The notes beneath the pieces were generated by a model, which was not told where the DNA came from, made no database searches, and saw only the letters and a program-made list of their open reading frames with translations. This document shows, piece by piece, positions 43,093-55,000 of a DNA stretch of 64,000 nt. This DNA is from Coturnix japonica (Eukaryota; Chordata; Aves; Galliformes; Phasianidae): positions 1,557,611 through 1,621,610 of the forward strand of contig NC_029527.1 in assembly GCF_001577835.2 (NCBI RefSeq), written 5' to 3'. The translations under genes were made by a program, and so were the position numbers. Positions within the stretch are counted from its first letter, which is position 1, and each line of letters starts with the position of its first letter.

Positions 43093-46000
43093 CACAGTTT
43101 TATTTTCAAAGTAAACAGCATTTCAGCATAAGAGCCACTTGTAAGTCTGCTTTTACATGCTTTGCCCACAGCACCTACAACTACAGAAGCCCATCAGCAC
43201 CTGAGAAAGGAACAACATCCTAAGCAAAGACTGGGAAGACTCTACAGAGGGACATGGCACATCATGATTCCAAATTGATCGCACAGAAAAGATGAACCTG
43301 GATCAGATTTGCCCACCCAGCATGAAGGAACCCCCCGGTTTGGAATTCCAATAGACAAGATTTCAAATGTCAGCTGATGGGACAGGATCACCAAAGCCTT
43401 GTCTCTGTGAGCACACAAAGGTAGCAAGAGGTTGGACAATCTTGACAAGCAAGGAAGGTCCAGACAACAGCAAGATCCCTCTAGGAGTTCAGGCTCTTGT
43501 TACATGTAACAGGTAAAGAAGTTATGTAATAAATTACAGCAGTGGAACACAGAAGGGAAGGCAAAGAGCTGATCTCCTCTCAAAGAAGGCTCAGTCATTG
43601 CCACTCTACAAAGTCAATGTATGGCTCTGGATGCTGGGACACGACAACGTTATGGCTCACCTCCTTGAAGAGTGTCCCAGGGAAAGAGCCTGACACAGCT
43701 CACAAGCAATGTTTTCATCTTTCAGAATGAGGAAAATTGCATGTTTTCTCAATGCTGAAAGGCCGAGTTGATCTATTCCATTTTCTCAGCACCGCCCCAC
43801 CCACACACGCTTTTTTTTTGCCTCCCAGAGAAGCACACTTCATTACTGGGGAATGATTCACTGTCTGTGACTGTGTCTCCGCTCAGGAAATGTGTTCCCA
43901 TCACTGGTGGTCCAGGGCAACCAGCAGCCCCTCGGAGGCAGATGCCGCTCCCATTGCACACCATCACTCAGAGCTAACCACAACCCAGCCCTGCCTGCGC
44001 TCAGCTGTCACCACCGAGGCCTGCAGAGGGCTGGGAGCTTGTTTCTCATGCCTCATCCTTCTTCTCCAGCACTGGACTCAAAACCAGGTTTCTGGTTTAA
44101 GCAGCTTCGAGCAAAAGACTTCAACATGAGTTTGTCCCTCTTCGTTCCCAACCCCGCCTCCAACCATCATTACAGGGCACAAAGTGATACTTATGCCACC
44201 TACAGTTTACCGAAGAAAGTTGAACACAAGCAAAAAAAGAAAGAAAAAATCCCAAAGCAGGAAGGAATGGAAATACACAACTTTGAGCTCTCGTGACATA
44301 AAGATGACAATTCGCATATGTCAGAGCTGAAACACCCCTGTCTGCAAAGCAATCAGACAGCAAACTTATTTTTACTGGCTACCACTATAGATTAAGAATC
44401 CATTAGAGGATTCAGGACTGTCAGCAGTGTGGGTTTCTTCCAGAGCCATTCATTCCAACAGAACATCCTGCTGGCAGAGGGCTGGGAGGATTGACAGTTA
44501 GTGCCACTCACAAAGGGCACCTTTCTGCTGCTTCTGAGATGGAGGTTACCAAAAACTTCCATCTTCACCCTTCCCACTGACCAGATCAAAACAAATCAGT
44601 CACACAGATCCCTTCCTTCCCTTCACAAACCCTAACCTAACATGTTCCCTCCTGCTTGGAACCAACTGGATGAAAGAGCCTGTCATGCTTTTGTCTTTAG
44701 CCATGGATGAGCCACTCACTTACCTCCAAATTGTGAGTATCTGACTCTACACGCTTGAAGTTCCTTTCAGAAGAGCCATCAAAGCTGAACAAGTTTGGCA
44801 AAAGAGCCTCGCAAATAGTTCTAACACAAATGATAATGATAATGAGTTATTCATTAGTGACCAAATCAAGGCTGCAAACTCATTTTTCCCCTCAAACTAC
44901 TCATTTGTCTCATTGTAGGAATTCCTGGTCATCATTCACTGGCAGCACCCTGACATTTGAGCAGTATCCCTTTCCTTTGGACGGGTATTTGGGTACAACC
45001 AAAAATGATTATGGGGCACTTCCAGAGCAGATTAACTGGCAATGCTGTAAAACTCACTGTATTTCATTCCTAATCCCTCTTTATTAAAGGGAAATGGCAG
45101 AAACTGAAGTCTGTTCAAGAGGCTGCACCTGCTCATGGTAATGACAGCACATGGGTTCATACAGAGGTTCCACAGTGACAGCAGGGGATAACAGCTTTGT
45201 ACCTCGCCCTGTTAAAATAAGCATTTCGCTGACCAGAAGCATTGATTTAGTAGAAAGTTAAGATCTCCTTTTCTCTGTGTTGTTTTGGTTTGGTATTTTA
45301 TGAGTGCCACGGTAAGTAGTGGAGGAAGGAAAAGGCATCTCTAAACAATCAGACTGTTTCTTTTTCAAGGGAGAGTCAGAAAAAAAGAATTCGGAGTCTG
45401 CATGACTAAGCAGATCACCTATTTCCTCAGCGTTCTCTACTCATTTACTCATTATCTGGGTCTTGCTCCTTCCAAGCAGTTAACTACTGTCCTTACAGCA
45501 TAAACAAGCTCAGAACACGCAGTAAGGGCCTCCCTGCTCGTGCTCCCTTGAGAACAAGATGTGCAGTCACAGCGGACACCGACTTCAGTCTGGCTACTGC
45601 GAAGCTCCCGATGTGCTGCCTTGTATTGCTCTGTAGCTTCCAATAGAAAAATAAGTAAATAATGAAGGAATCCAAACCACACAGCTTCCCCACAAAGCTC
45701 TTATCCTGCTGCAACCTCCTGAAGAAGCGCTTTGCCCATCACACCCTCAGCCTGAAACCAGGGGCTAATTTTTAGGATCTGAAGAAAGGAAAATCACTTC
45801 CTTCAACCCTCGTCCTTTCTTTGTTTTTGTGTTCTGCTTAATTACATCTGAGATAAGGAGATACTCCTGGGCTATCCTAGAACATCGACCTTTTCCCGAG
45901 ATCAATATCTTATTTCATTCTTGTTCAGAAACCTTTGCTTCAATCTCAACTTACCTTACACCTTACAGCATGCTTAGAACCCAGGGCTCTTCATACACGA

Positions 46001-46891
46001 TGCTTTCTCTGCCTCAGCTCCCATAACAGCAGGGCCCCCAACCCACCCTTACCAACTAATGGCCACAGTGGAGTTCTGACCATACATACATACCCATATG
46101 TCATGCCTTCCATTCAAGTTCCCTGCAAACTCTGTGCTTGTTTCATCCCCCATCAAACTCCACCTGAAGTGCTCCAGGCAGCACAACTCTTCTTATGCCA
46201 GGAGTGAGGCTGCAGCTCCAGAAGCCTGAAAGAAAACTAGTCCTGCTCTCCAGTTCCATAGGTAACTCCTTCCACACGTTACAACCTCACATTAAATGCC
46301 ACAAACAAGTGAATATGGGGCTGAGGAGAGAAGAGAAAGGTCCCCTCAGCAGCTGCGAGAAAGCCACCAGTCTGGGAGAGGATGCACATCAAAGCAAAAT
46401 GAAGCATATAGACTGGTATCCTTACCTACCAAGTTCCTCAGTCCTTCCCCCATCCCAAAGTCACCCCCAGGCCCCTGGACAATTAACTCTGCTTTCCCCC
46501 AACCTTCCCTGCCATAAACAATAAGAGGTGGAGCTGACTGACAGTACTGGGCAGCAGCAGCACGAAACGGATGGGAATTCAAAGGAACAGCCAAACACTG
46601 TTTGTTTCCCCTCTGCCCCATCCTCTTCTCTTGTACCTTTTGATTTCCTAAAGCAGTAAACAGAAATCAAAAAGCCGCCCACAAAGAAAACAAAACTCAG
46701 AACCTGTGAAAGAATTTCAGCAGCCCAAAAACGAGTAGGTTTTGAGTTTCTGTTGGCTAGCACACAACACAGCACAACCTTGCTAACGTGAAACCTAAAG
46801 GCAGTCAAAAACAAAGGCAAGAGCAACACCTTTATTTGCCGAAAAGACCCTTTTCTGTAAGCTGAACTTGAGACTTATTACATTAGTTAAA

Positions 46892-47003
46892 CCACAGAAT
46901 GGTTTGGGTTGGAAGGGACCTCTAAGATCACCTCATTCCAGCCCCTGCTGTAGGCAGGGACTCCTCTTCCCAGACCATGTTGCTCACAGCCCCATCCAGC
47001 CTT
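46892..47003 (-). mobile_element. CR1 3' fragment
   Basis: Short copy: ACAGAATGGTTTGGGTTGG, AAGGGACCTCTAAGATCACC, CCAGCCCCTGC and a CAGCCCCATCCAGCC end. This CR1 variant has the GGTTGGAAGGGACC motif and differs from the copy at 47.5 kb. Confidence 0.88.
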
Positions 47004-47508
47004 TTCATTCCCATTTCCTCTCCTGCAATATTTGTGGTGCATTCTTCCACAATAACAACAGCTGCAGTTAAAGCAGCAAAACCTGAAAGACCACAGGTGG
47101 CCAATGGAAGCACAAGGCAGCGTACATGAACAAATTTCATACTTTGTAAAACCAAAGCAGCAGAGCAGCAGGCTCAGAAATACAAGAACCATTACTTTCA
47201 GAACCATTTCTGTTCCCAATGGTTATGAGGAGAAAAAGAAGCCTCGAGCTTAAGCTTCCAGTGTTCTCCCACTGCAAGGCTGCAAGTAAAGGAGCTGTTC
47301 ACTTTGAACTTCTGGTTCCTTCATAGGCTTCTTTTTGTCAGCAAAATGGGTCAAATGAGATGAGAGCGAGGGCAGTGAGAGACTTCTTCCACGAGGCAAG
47401 GAAATTCAGATTAACATCTAAACGGCCTCCCTCAATAGAAGGGCTTTATCTGCAAGCCCTGTCTGTTGGGCTGCAGCAACAGCTCTCCTCAGGGGAGGAA
47501 TGGGCATA

Positions 47509-47669
47509 TCATAGAATCCTAGAATGGCCTGGGTTGCAAAGGACCACAATAATCATCCAGTTCCAACCCCCTGCTATGGGCAGGGTCACCAACCAGCAGC
47601 CCAAGCTGCCCAGAGCCACATCCAGCCTGTCCCTGAATGCCTGCAGGGATGGGGCATCCACAGCCCAAA
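47509..47669 (-). mobile_element. CR1 3' fragment
   Basis: Begins ATCATAGAATCCTAGAATGG, then GTTCCAACCCCCTGC and GGGGCATCCACAGCC, where homology stops sharply. It is very similar to the copies at 41.8 and 48.6 kb and forms an inverted pair with the latter. Confidence 0.92.
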
Positions 47670-48626
47670 TCCTGCCCCAGCCCTCAAGCAATTCCTTCTC
47701 AGGTAATATCCATTTCCTAGGCTGACTCCATTTCCATTGTGGAGGGATGGATGTATAAGGCAGGAATGGGGTTTCCCAGCCCCGGCTGGCTCTGCAGACT
47801 GGGCACTCCATCACCCATAGTGGCTGAGCAATGGTAGGGTTCTCCTGTGTCTATTAATCAACTCTGCCCTCATGGAGTTCCAGTTCCTTGTTAATTAGAT
47901 CGAGCCAGCTCTCCATCAAGAATGCCAGAGTAACGCTGTCTGCTTATTATCTGCCAAATCACTACAAAGCATCTTTAATTGTGTTTAGAAGTTCAGTGTC
48001 TCTCTCAAGTCTCTCCTTACGTAAAGTGTGTTGCTTTGCACGTTGGTCCTTCATCAAAGCCCTCCTAATTCAGCACAGATTTGGATGTATCTGTGACACC
48101 AGAAAGCCCATGGGTACGCTGAGCTATACCGACGTAGATCCATTCATCCTTTCTCTGTTTCCACACTCCAATTTACAGACACACCTGTGGAATGGCAGCT
48201 CTGGAACACAGTCCTGACAACCTGCACGCCAATGTGAGCACGCTGAAAGTGCCGTTATCACATCTAAGTCATGTCATACCTCTTATTTTTTCCTCCTTTA
48301 GGGTGATTCTGGCTACCTTCACATCAGCACAAGGCTTCTGGAGGTGTCAGGCTGACCCCAAGTCGGGCATTCACACTGACTGAGCAAGAACAAAATTCCA
48401 ATTATCACTGCTGCTCCATGATCACAATAGCGCTGAATGAGTCTCGCTCACAGGACTAAGCTGACATTCTGCTCTTTAACGTCAGACATGAAACCGAGTC
48501 TGGTGTGCCTGACCTCCACCGAGCTCTAAAAACCCATTTTCCATGCGTTGAGGCATCCGTCAAATCAACTATTTGGTCCAATTTAGACCCGCGTGGCTGA
48601 AAACGTGTTTTTCCACACCTTCTTTA

Positions 48627-48838
48627 GGTGGAAGTTTTTCCCCCAGAGGGTGGTGACGCACTGGAACAGGTTGCCCAAGGAGGCTGTGGATGCCCCATCC
48701 CTGCAGGCATTCAAGGCCAGGCTGGATGTGGCTCTGGGCAGCCTGGGCTGTTGGTTGGTGACCCTGCACATGGCAGGGGGTTGAAACAAGATGAGCATGT
48801 GGGCCTTTGCAACCCAAGCCATTCTAGGATTCTATAAT
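48627..48838 (+). mobile_element. CR1 3' fragment
   Basis: Reads GTGGAAGTTTTTCCCCCAGA, CTGGAACAGGTTGCCCAAGG, CTGGATGTGGCTCTGGGC and ends CCATTCTAGGATTCTATAAT, the typical CR1 3' end. It is 5'-truncated and opposite in orientation to the copy about 960 bases to its left. Confidence 0.93.
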
Positions 48839-49359
48839 TCCTGGTTTTCCAGAACTTGTTTCAACTTCAGACATGCTCAACCTGCTGGCAGGTGCACGCC
48901 ACCAGCATTAGCTGCCTAATGCAGCTGAAGTATCAATCAGCACTAACTTCGTTACTCAGAATGAGGAGGCACCAGCTGCTTGCTTTAAAGGCACATCGAT
49001 TAAGATTTGCTGCAATGTGTTCCATTTAATTCATACCCATAGACAACATTATCACAAGGTGCTTCCATTGCAGCTTCGTGCTCGGTTGAACAAGATGCTG
49101 CTCAGTGCTCATGCAGCCACTCCCTCCTCCTGCCCCAGTGACCTGATCACACCGCACACAACCATTTGAAACAATGCCATTTTGAGACAGTCAAAGTGCA
49201 GGCAGCTGCTGTGCCCCCACACACCACCAACACCACCTGGAATCAGGGGGGAAGGAAAGTCAAGCTGCCATTCAGAGGTTCAAAACGTGTTGTTTGACGC
49301 ATGAATGTGCATCTGCACAAGTGCGTGCATGACTGAGGCTCTCTTTGGAGCTGCACAGC

Positions 49360-49377
49360 CATGTGCACGTGCACATG
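49360..49377. repeat. Perfect 18-bp palindrome with central CACGTG
   Basis: CATGTGCACGTGCACATG is its own reverse complement. It is an alternating purine-pyrimidine run, so it could adopt Z-DNA or a small cruciform, and its centre is the canonical E-box. Flanking sequence (49315-49415) is also rich in GTGCAC, TGCACG and CACGCG steps. Confidence 0.85.
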
Positions 49378-50779
49378 ACGTGCCTCCGTATGCACGCGTA
49401 GTGCACACAAACAAAGCAGCACGAATGGTGGGCAGCACGTTGAACGTGAGTCAGCAGCAAGGCAGGTTAACAGCATGCTGGGCTCCACTGGCAGGAGCAC
49501 GGCCCTGTCGTGAGGAGCCATCCCTTCCTTTCACCTCCATCAGAAACACCAGGAGCAGCTTTAACACCCCAAAACAGCAAAGACAGAGTTCAGCAGGGGC
49601 TCCCCAGGCACTCAGTCTGAGGCAATACTATGGGAGGTGCGAGAGCTGGGGCTGCATGCAGGAGGAGGACACAAAGCAGTGGTCCAACTGCAGCACAGTA
49701 GAGGCTGTGACCTGACCTGTGATCCCTGCCAGGTCCATCGCAGCCCAATCTTTGTCTCTGGGGGGTTTCAGCTCTGAGGGAAGAAAGAAAAGCTGAACCC
49801 AGTGCTGCTGTGCATGGAGCAGCAGGCCGGGCTGTGCACACCTGAGGTCCCTCCTGGCCTGGATTAACACCACGACACCAACTTGGATTCCAGACAGTGC
49901 TATCACAGCCTACTCCAATTTTCTGATCAGATTATAAACTTTCAGATCTCCCAAGGCAGGAAGCACATGGTTCAGTTCTCCTCAGAGCACACCATGTCCC
50001 AGCTCAGGAGCTGCTCTGCTCTCCAGTACCAAAACTGGGATTTGGACAGATTAATGGGACTCAGAAATTACTGATAACTGAGGTGTGGAATGAGGGGAGC
50101 ACGGGGGCCAAACATTCATGAGATACTGAGGGAAAAGATGGTATTTGGTCAGAGACAGAAAAGACAGAACACTACAACCACATCAGCTCTTCCTTAAAAC
50201 CTCACATTCAGCCCCCACCATTAACAAACAAGCCCCTCATGCTGATGCTGTGAGGACCAAGGGATAAAAGGCTGCACCGTTCACTCTGTGTAATTAAGAT
50301 GTATGCATTCATACCTGGGGAAGAAAGCAGCCTCACTCAACAAATAAAGGCTGCATCGGAGCTCACTCAGAAGCTCGGCATGGGCAGAGAGGGCTGGTTT
50401 GTTTTCATCCCTCTGCTGGACGCTGCTGCCCCTAGAGCAGCACTACCAAAACAAAGGCTGTTTATTCTGAACCAATTGATTTCGCATCGGAGCAGACAGA
50501 GGGCTCCACGACCCATCCCCGGAGCTGGGAAGGGACGGAACCACCAGCTCAGAGCCCACGGGCTGAGCGAGTATTTGCACTTGGGTCACTCTGCAAGGAA
50601 TACCCAGCGTTAAAATAAGACAAGAACACAAAGACAAGCTCGCTAACATCTCGTCAGCATCAAAAGAGCTCCGGTCTCCTAGAGACTTTTTCAGATTCCA
50701 CAGCCGCACACACACAAACCCGGCCGAGAACTTTGGAATCCCTCGTTTTGTACAGCCGGATGGAGGAGGAGACGTGGGA

Positions 50780-51480
50780 ACCGGAGGGAGCACTCAGCCC
50801 ACAAGCAGCAGGAGCGATCCCGAGGCGTTTCAATGGAGGAAGCGATGGAACCAGCGGGGCCCTCCCCCCCGAGCTGCCCATGTTGCACCGCAGCAGCACC
50901 GTTACGGCCGCGCCCCGTGTTCGGCCCCTCGGGCAGCGCTCAGCCCCGCTCACAGCTCGGGGGGCGGCCGAGGCCTCCAGGGGCTCCCCGAGGCCCCACC
51001 CCCTCATAGGCCCCAACCGCAGCCTCACCCCGAGGGACGCGGCCAAGGCTCCGCTCCATCCCGGCCCAGCTGGGGGCTGCACCCTCGGCCCCGCTCACAC
51101 CGCCCCCAGCCCGGCGGGGCGGGCCGCTCTGCTCCGGTTCGACGCCCCCCCCCCATAGCACACACCCCCCCACACCCCGCGGCCTTCCTGCCCGCTCCCG
51201 GCGCGGTGGCTGCTCTCACCTCGGCGTGGGGCCGGGCCGGGTCGGGCTGCGGGGCTCGGCGGGGCCTGGAGCTGGCACCGCCCGCCCGCTCCCCTCCGTG
51301 CCGGCCCAGGCGCTCAGCCGCCGCTCGGGAGCCGCATCGCACAGCGTCCGGCACAGCGCTCCCCCGGGCAGCAACAGGCGCCTCCGCCGCAAAGGTTCCG
51401 CGGGGCGTACAAAGGTTCCCCCCCCCCCTCGGTGCGGGGGATGAACGGGGGCACCGGGGAGATGAGCCGAGCTCTGCCCC
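50780..51480 (-). promoter_or_regulatory. RAD54L2: CpG island, probable RAD54L2 promoter
   Basis: A sharp rise in GC and CpG density against AT-richer flanks, typical of a housekeeping promoter. On the minus strand a clean donor (CCGAG then GTGAGAGCAG) ends an exon at 51220, giving a noncoding first exon from 51220 up to an unknown start near 51.4 kb. Open frames here are GC artefacts. The island could also drive transcription to the right. Confidence 0.75.
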
Positions 51481-51728
51481 GTACCCACGGCTACCGGCAC
51501 CACGCCGTGTCCTTCGGCACCGCCAGGGATGGGGAACACGCAGCTCTGGGCGGCGGAGCCGGTGCCTCAAACAACAAAACCAAACAACCGCCAACAAAAG
51601 CTCCTCGTTCACCTCCGTTCTTCCCCATCATAATCAACACTTTGCTATTCGGTGCTGTGAAATGCGAGTTTCCTGTGCAGGACATCGCTGGGAAAGAGCA
51701 GGGTGAAAAGCGAGCCCACATAAAGCAA

Positions 51729-51800
51729 GAAATTAACCACACAAACAAGGAAATTAACCACACAAACAAGGAAATTAACCACACAAACAAGGAAATTAAC
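51729..51800 (+). repeat. 21-bp tandem repeat, 3.4 perfect copies
   Basis: Units start at 51729, 51750, 51771 and a partial one at 51792; each begins GAAATTAACC and ends AAACAAG with no mismatch. Read in frame it would give repeated INHTNKE, but there is no other sign that it is coding. It ends exactly where a CR1 fragment begins. Confidence 0.95.
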
Positions 51801-52078
51801 CTGATGGGTCTGGGTGGGCTCAGTGGGTCTTTATCAGCAGCTGACAATGGGAACGGCTGCACCTTCAGCACGTCTGTGGGTGACACTGAGCTGAGCGGGG
51901 CAGCCAGTACAACAGAAGGAAGGGATGGTATCCATAGGGACTTGAGAAGTGGGCACAAGAACCTAATGAGCTTCAACAAGGACAAGGTGATGTCCTTCGA
52001 GCAGGGGGGCAGCCAGCCCACAGCATGGAGCTCAATGATTTTTAAGGTCCCCTCCAACCTAAGCCATATAGAATTCTA
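51801..52078 (+). mobile_element. CR1 fragment joining RT-domain and 3' end
   Basis: The left part translates to VGDTELSGAAST and EGRDGIHRDL, followed by NLMSFNKDK. This matches the CR1 reverse transcriptase region just after its YVDD box (DDTKLSGA..T.EGRDAIQRDL..NLMKFN). It then jumps to the 3' end: TTTTTAAGGTCCCCTCCAACC and ATAGAATTCTATTT. The intervening several hundred bases of a full CR1 are missing, so this copy carries an internal deletion. Confidence 0.8.
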
Positions 52079-55000
52079 TTTCCCCATCAAACTTGACTGG
52101 AGGTCAAGTCTCTGGTTGTTCCCTGTGCCAGAGGCTGGCTGCTGACCACAGATGAAGGTCTGGTTGGTACAGGACAGCAGCATCCCCCTGCCCCTCCGCT
52201 TACAGCCTTTGCTTAGTGAATACCGCTGCCCACCTGCAATAGGCTTTGTACTGAGCTGGGTGGGCACCCAACATGGGGAAACTCCCCTATCTGGATGTTT
52301 GGGGAGACCAAAGCAGAGGGATGTGTAGCACAGTTCCTGTGCCTCCACCAGGACCCAGCTCCAGCCTGACACAGTTCCTCTCATCCCAGGGCTGACACAG
52401 TCCCTCTGGCTCTTGAGAACCCAAGCAATATATGGACGCAAAGGGAGATTTTCTATCTGGGTCCAGCACCGCATGGCACCATCACACCTAAGGAACTGCT
52501 TGGCCTTGCTTCTAGGCACAAATAGAGCTGATGAATATCCCACAGCTTACACTCAGCCCCAGGAGTGCAAGGCAGCCACTATCTCAGAACAGGAAAGGCC
52601 ATCAGATTTGCAAGCAACAGCTTTACCCTCTGCTCTCTGTACATGTTCGTGTCACTGACAGTCTGAATTGTGTTCCTATGAGTTACACGGATTAGGAGCT
52701 GTCAAGGTCAATTGCTCAGTCTCTCTTCCTGAGGTTTCTACAGCTTAACAGACAGGAAGCATTGCTGGTGAGCATCCACGTTCTGATGACCTGCCCCAAG
52801 TCTCCCCACCTTCCCTTTGTGCTGTTTTGTCCTACAATCACTCTCAATTAACGGAACAAAAATAAAACAGATGTCATCCAGCCTTCCTAAGCTGCACATG
52901 CATTATTCATTGACATGCCCTAATTGCCTCTCATAACCACAAAGCACTTCCGCACTTGGCTATATCTTCCTTGTCCAGCAGGGCCCAATTTAGGAAGTCT
53001 CATGCAGCTCTATGAGAGGTGCTCTCACAGCCCTACCTTTCACAGCCCTTCTGCTCACAGCTCCAAATTAGATCTCAATACACGGAGCTGACAGGCCCTG
53101 GTTTCACATCCAGATGAAAGCGTCCATCAAGTACCTCTGTTGCATTGATGCTCAGCGTCCTGAAGAGGAGACTCTCCCTGCTGTAAGTACTCTGTGTTCT
53201 CTTCCCACACATCTCCTAAACCTATTTACTGTGCCACAGGTGGGAATGCTGTGAAAGGTGCCTCAGGAGGATGACGTGTCCCATTAACCCCAGCTTTCCC
53301 TTCAGGCTTAGCCAAGGACGTACCATGGAGCCTCATCTCAGAGGAGAGAATCAAAATTACAGTGGCTCCACTTCACAGACTGGCATCGCAGCTTTCAGCT
53401 TGGATTTCACTCTGCACCTCAACAGTCAGCCTGCTGCCTTCTCCTTTCCCCACCAGAAGAAGTAAGAACTCAACACTGGAGAAGAGAAAGCAAGGAGTTT
53501 TGTGGTAGACACGTTACTGGTAATCTTTACCTGAAACAGCCCAAATTCTGCACGCAAGGCTCTGAACTACACCTGTCCAGGGAAGATTCAGTGATGCAAG
53601 TAAGGAATTTAAGAACAAATGCAATCCTTTCATAGAAAAGGTCACCCAGCTTCTCCTGGCAATCCCCACAGCAGGGAACCCAGCTCAATCAGGGCTCACA
53701 CTGCTTAGCCACCTCCTGCAAGGACCATGAGATCAGCAGTAAACCCACCTGCAGAGCACAGAAAGCTCAGACATCCCCTTCACGGGGGGCAAAGCTGACA
53801 TTGCAGCTCCACTTTGCTGGATCACTGGCTTACCTGTGAAAATCCATTAGCGAATTCCCAGCAAATCCCAAGGAAACAAAAAAAAAAAAAAACTGGGAAG
53901 TTGGGCATTTTTCTTTGTGTTCTGCTTTGCCAGGATGAGAGGCAGTAGAGCACCTGAGCATTAAAGCAAGCTAAGCGCAGCCTTACAAGAAGATATTACC
54001 ATATTACTGCCTGCACACTTCCAAATCCAACCTGGAAAACTAACTCTCTACCTCTCAGAGGCAACTCTCTCCTTTTTTATGCCCAGTTGATTACTGCAGG
54101 TGCAACAAGGTGAGTCAAACACACCCACCCCAGCCACCCACCCAAAATGCATTGACCCTTTCCTGGCCCATGTGGTCCTTCTTTATCTCAGGACATTTCA
54201 CTCAGAAAGGAGGGTACAGGGCTAAAAATCACATCCTCATCTTCCTTAGTGGAAAATAAGTCCTATGACTGGCCAGGACTGCCACGCACCCTGCGGTGCT
54301 TTGGAAGCTGCAAGGAGAAATCACCATAGGGTCAGCCTTTATTGCATGTGATTCTTGGCTTGTCCTTAAGGGAGACACGACCCAATTTTTGCCACTCCAA
54401 AGAGACAGAGTGACCTTGCTATACCACAGGAGCAGCTGGGACACATAGCTGGGTGAGACCGATGTCTGCTTTGCTTTTGTCTGTAGCTAGCTCTTCTTTT
54501 TTGGCATTGTTTTGACTGCCCACCCCATGCACTCAGGCCTCCTGCCAGCTGCTGCTGCTCTGTCCCGTGTTTGCTGCTCTTTGGGGTTGAGGTTTTTGGC
54601 CCCCACCCTCAGTTTGTCTGCTAGGGACGATCCCATCTTTAGCATAGGACATGCATGCAGGATGGCTACAAAACAGCCACAAACCATGAACCCTCACTGG
54701 GTACAGTGAAGCCTTCCTGCTATGCTTGCTTCACAACTGCACTTCAATCAGCAGCAGAATTAGAGGTGAAAGTAACCATACTAATGGCAGAGATGGATGT
54801 ACTTAAGATCCACAATGTATCTTGCTCTACCATCCTGGCATACCCTGTGTTTGGGAAAGGATCTTCATAGCACAGCTAGCCCTGCTTCCTCAGTCACCAA
54901 TTAGGAGCATTGCAATTGCATACATGAAGGAGATGATCGCTAAACTGCCTATCTGCATAAGGTGGGAAGCAACATGAACGTGTTAACTCATTCCCCTGCA

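Larger units (their letters stand above)
40025..51219 (-). other. RAD54L2 intron 1 (11.2 kb), CR1-rich
   Basis: Inferred intron between the start exon and the noncoding exon in the CpG island. No coding exon of another gene was seen. It carries five CR1 fragments in both orientations (41.8, 43.0, 46.9, 47.5 and 48.6 kb), an 18-bp palindrome at 49.36 kb and D-box-like words at 42.87 and 43.52 kb. The rest is unremarkable unique sequence. Confidence 0.6.

Noticed and set aside
25581-51219. Search for endogenous retrovirus or LTR copies in the long introns
   Set aside because: No LTR-like paired ends, primer-binding site or gag/pol/env-like protein pattern was recognised.
50774-51706. 310-codon open frame across the CpG island
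   Set aside because: GC-driven absence of stops; no family match, and the region fits a promoter with a noncoding exon.
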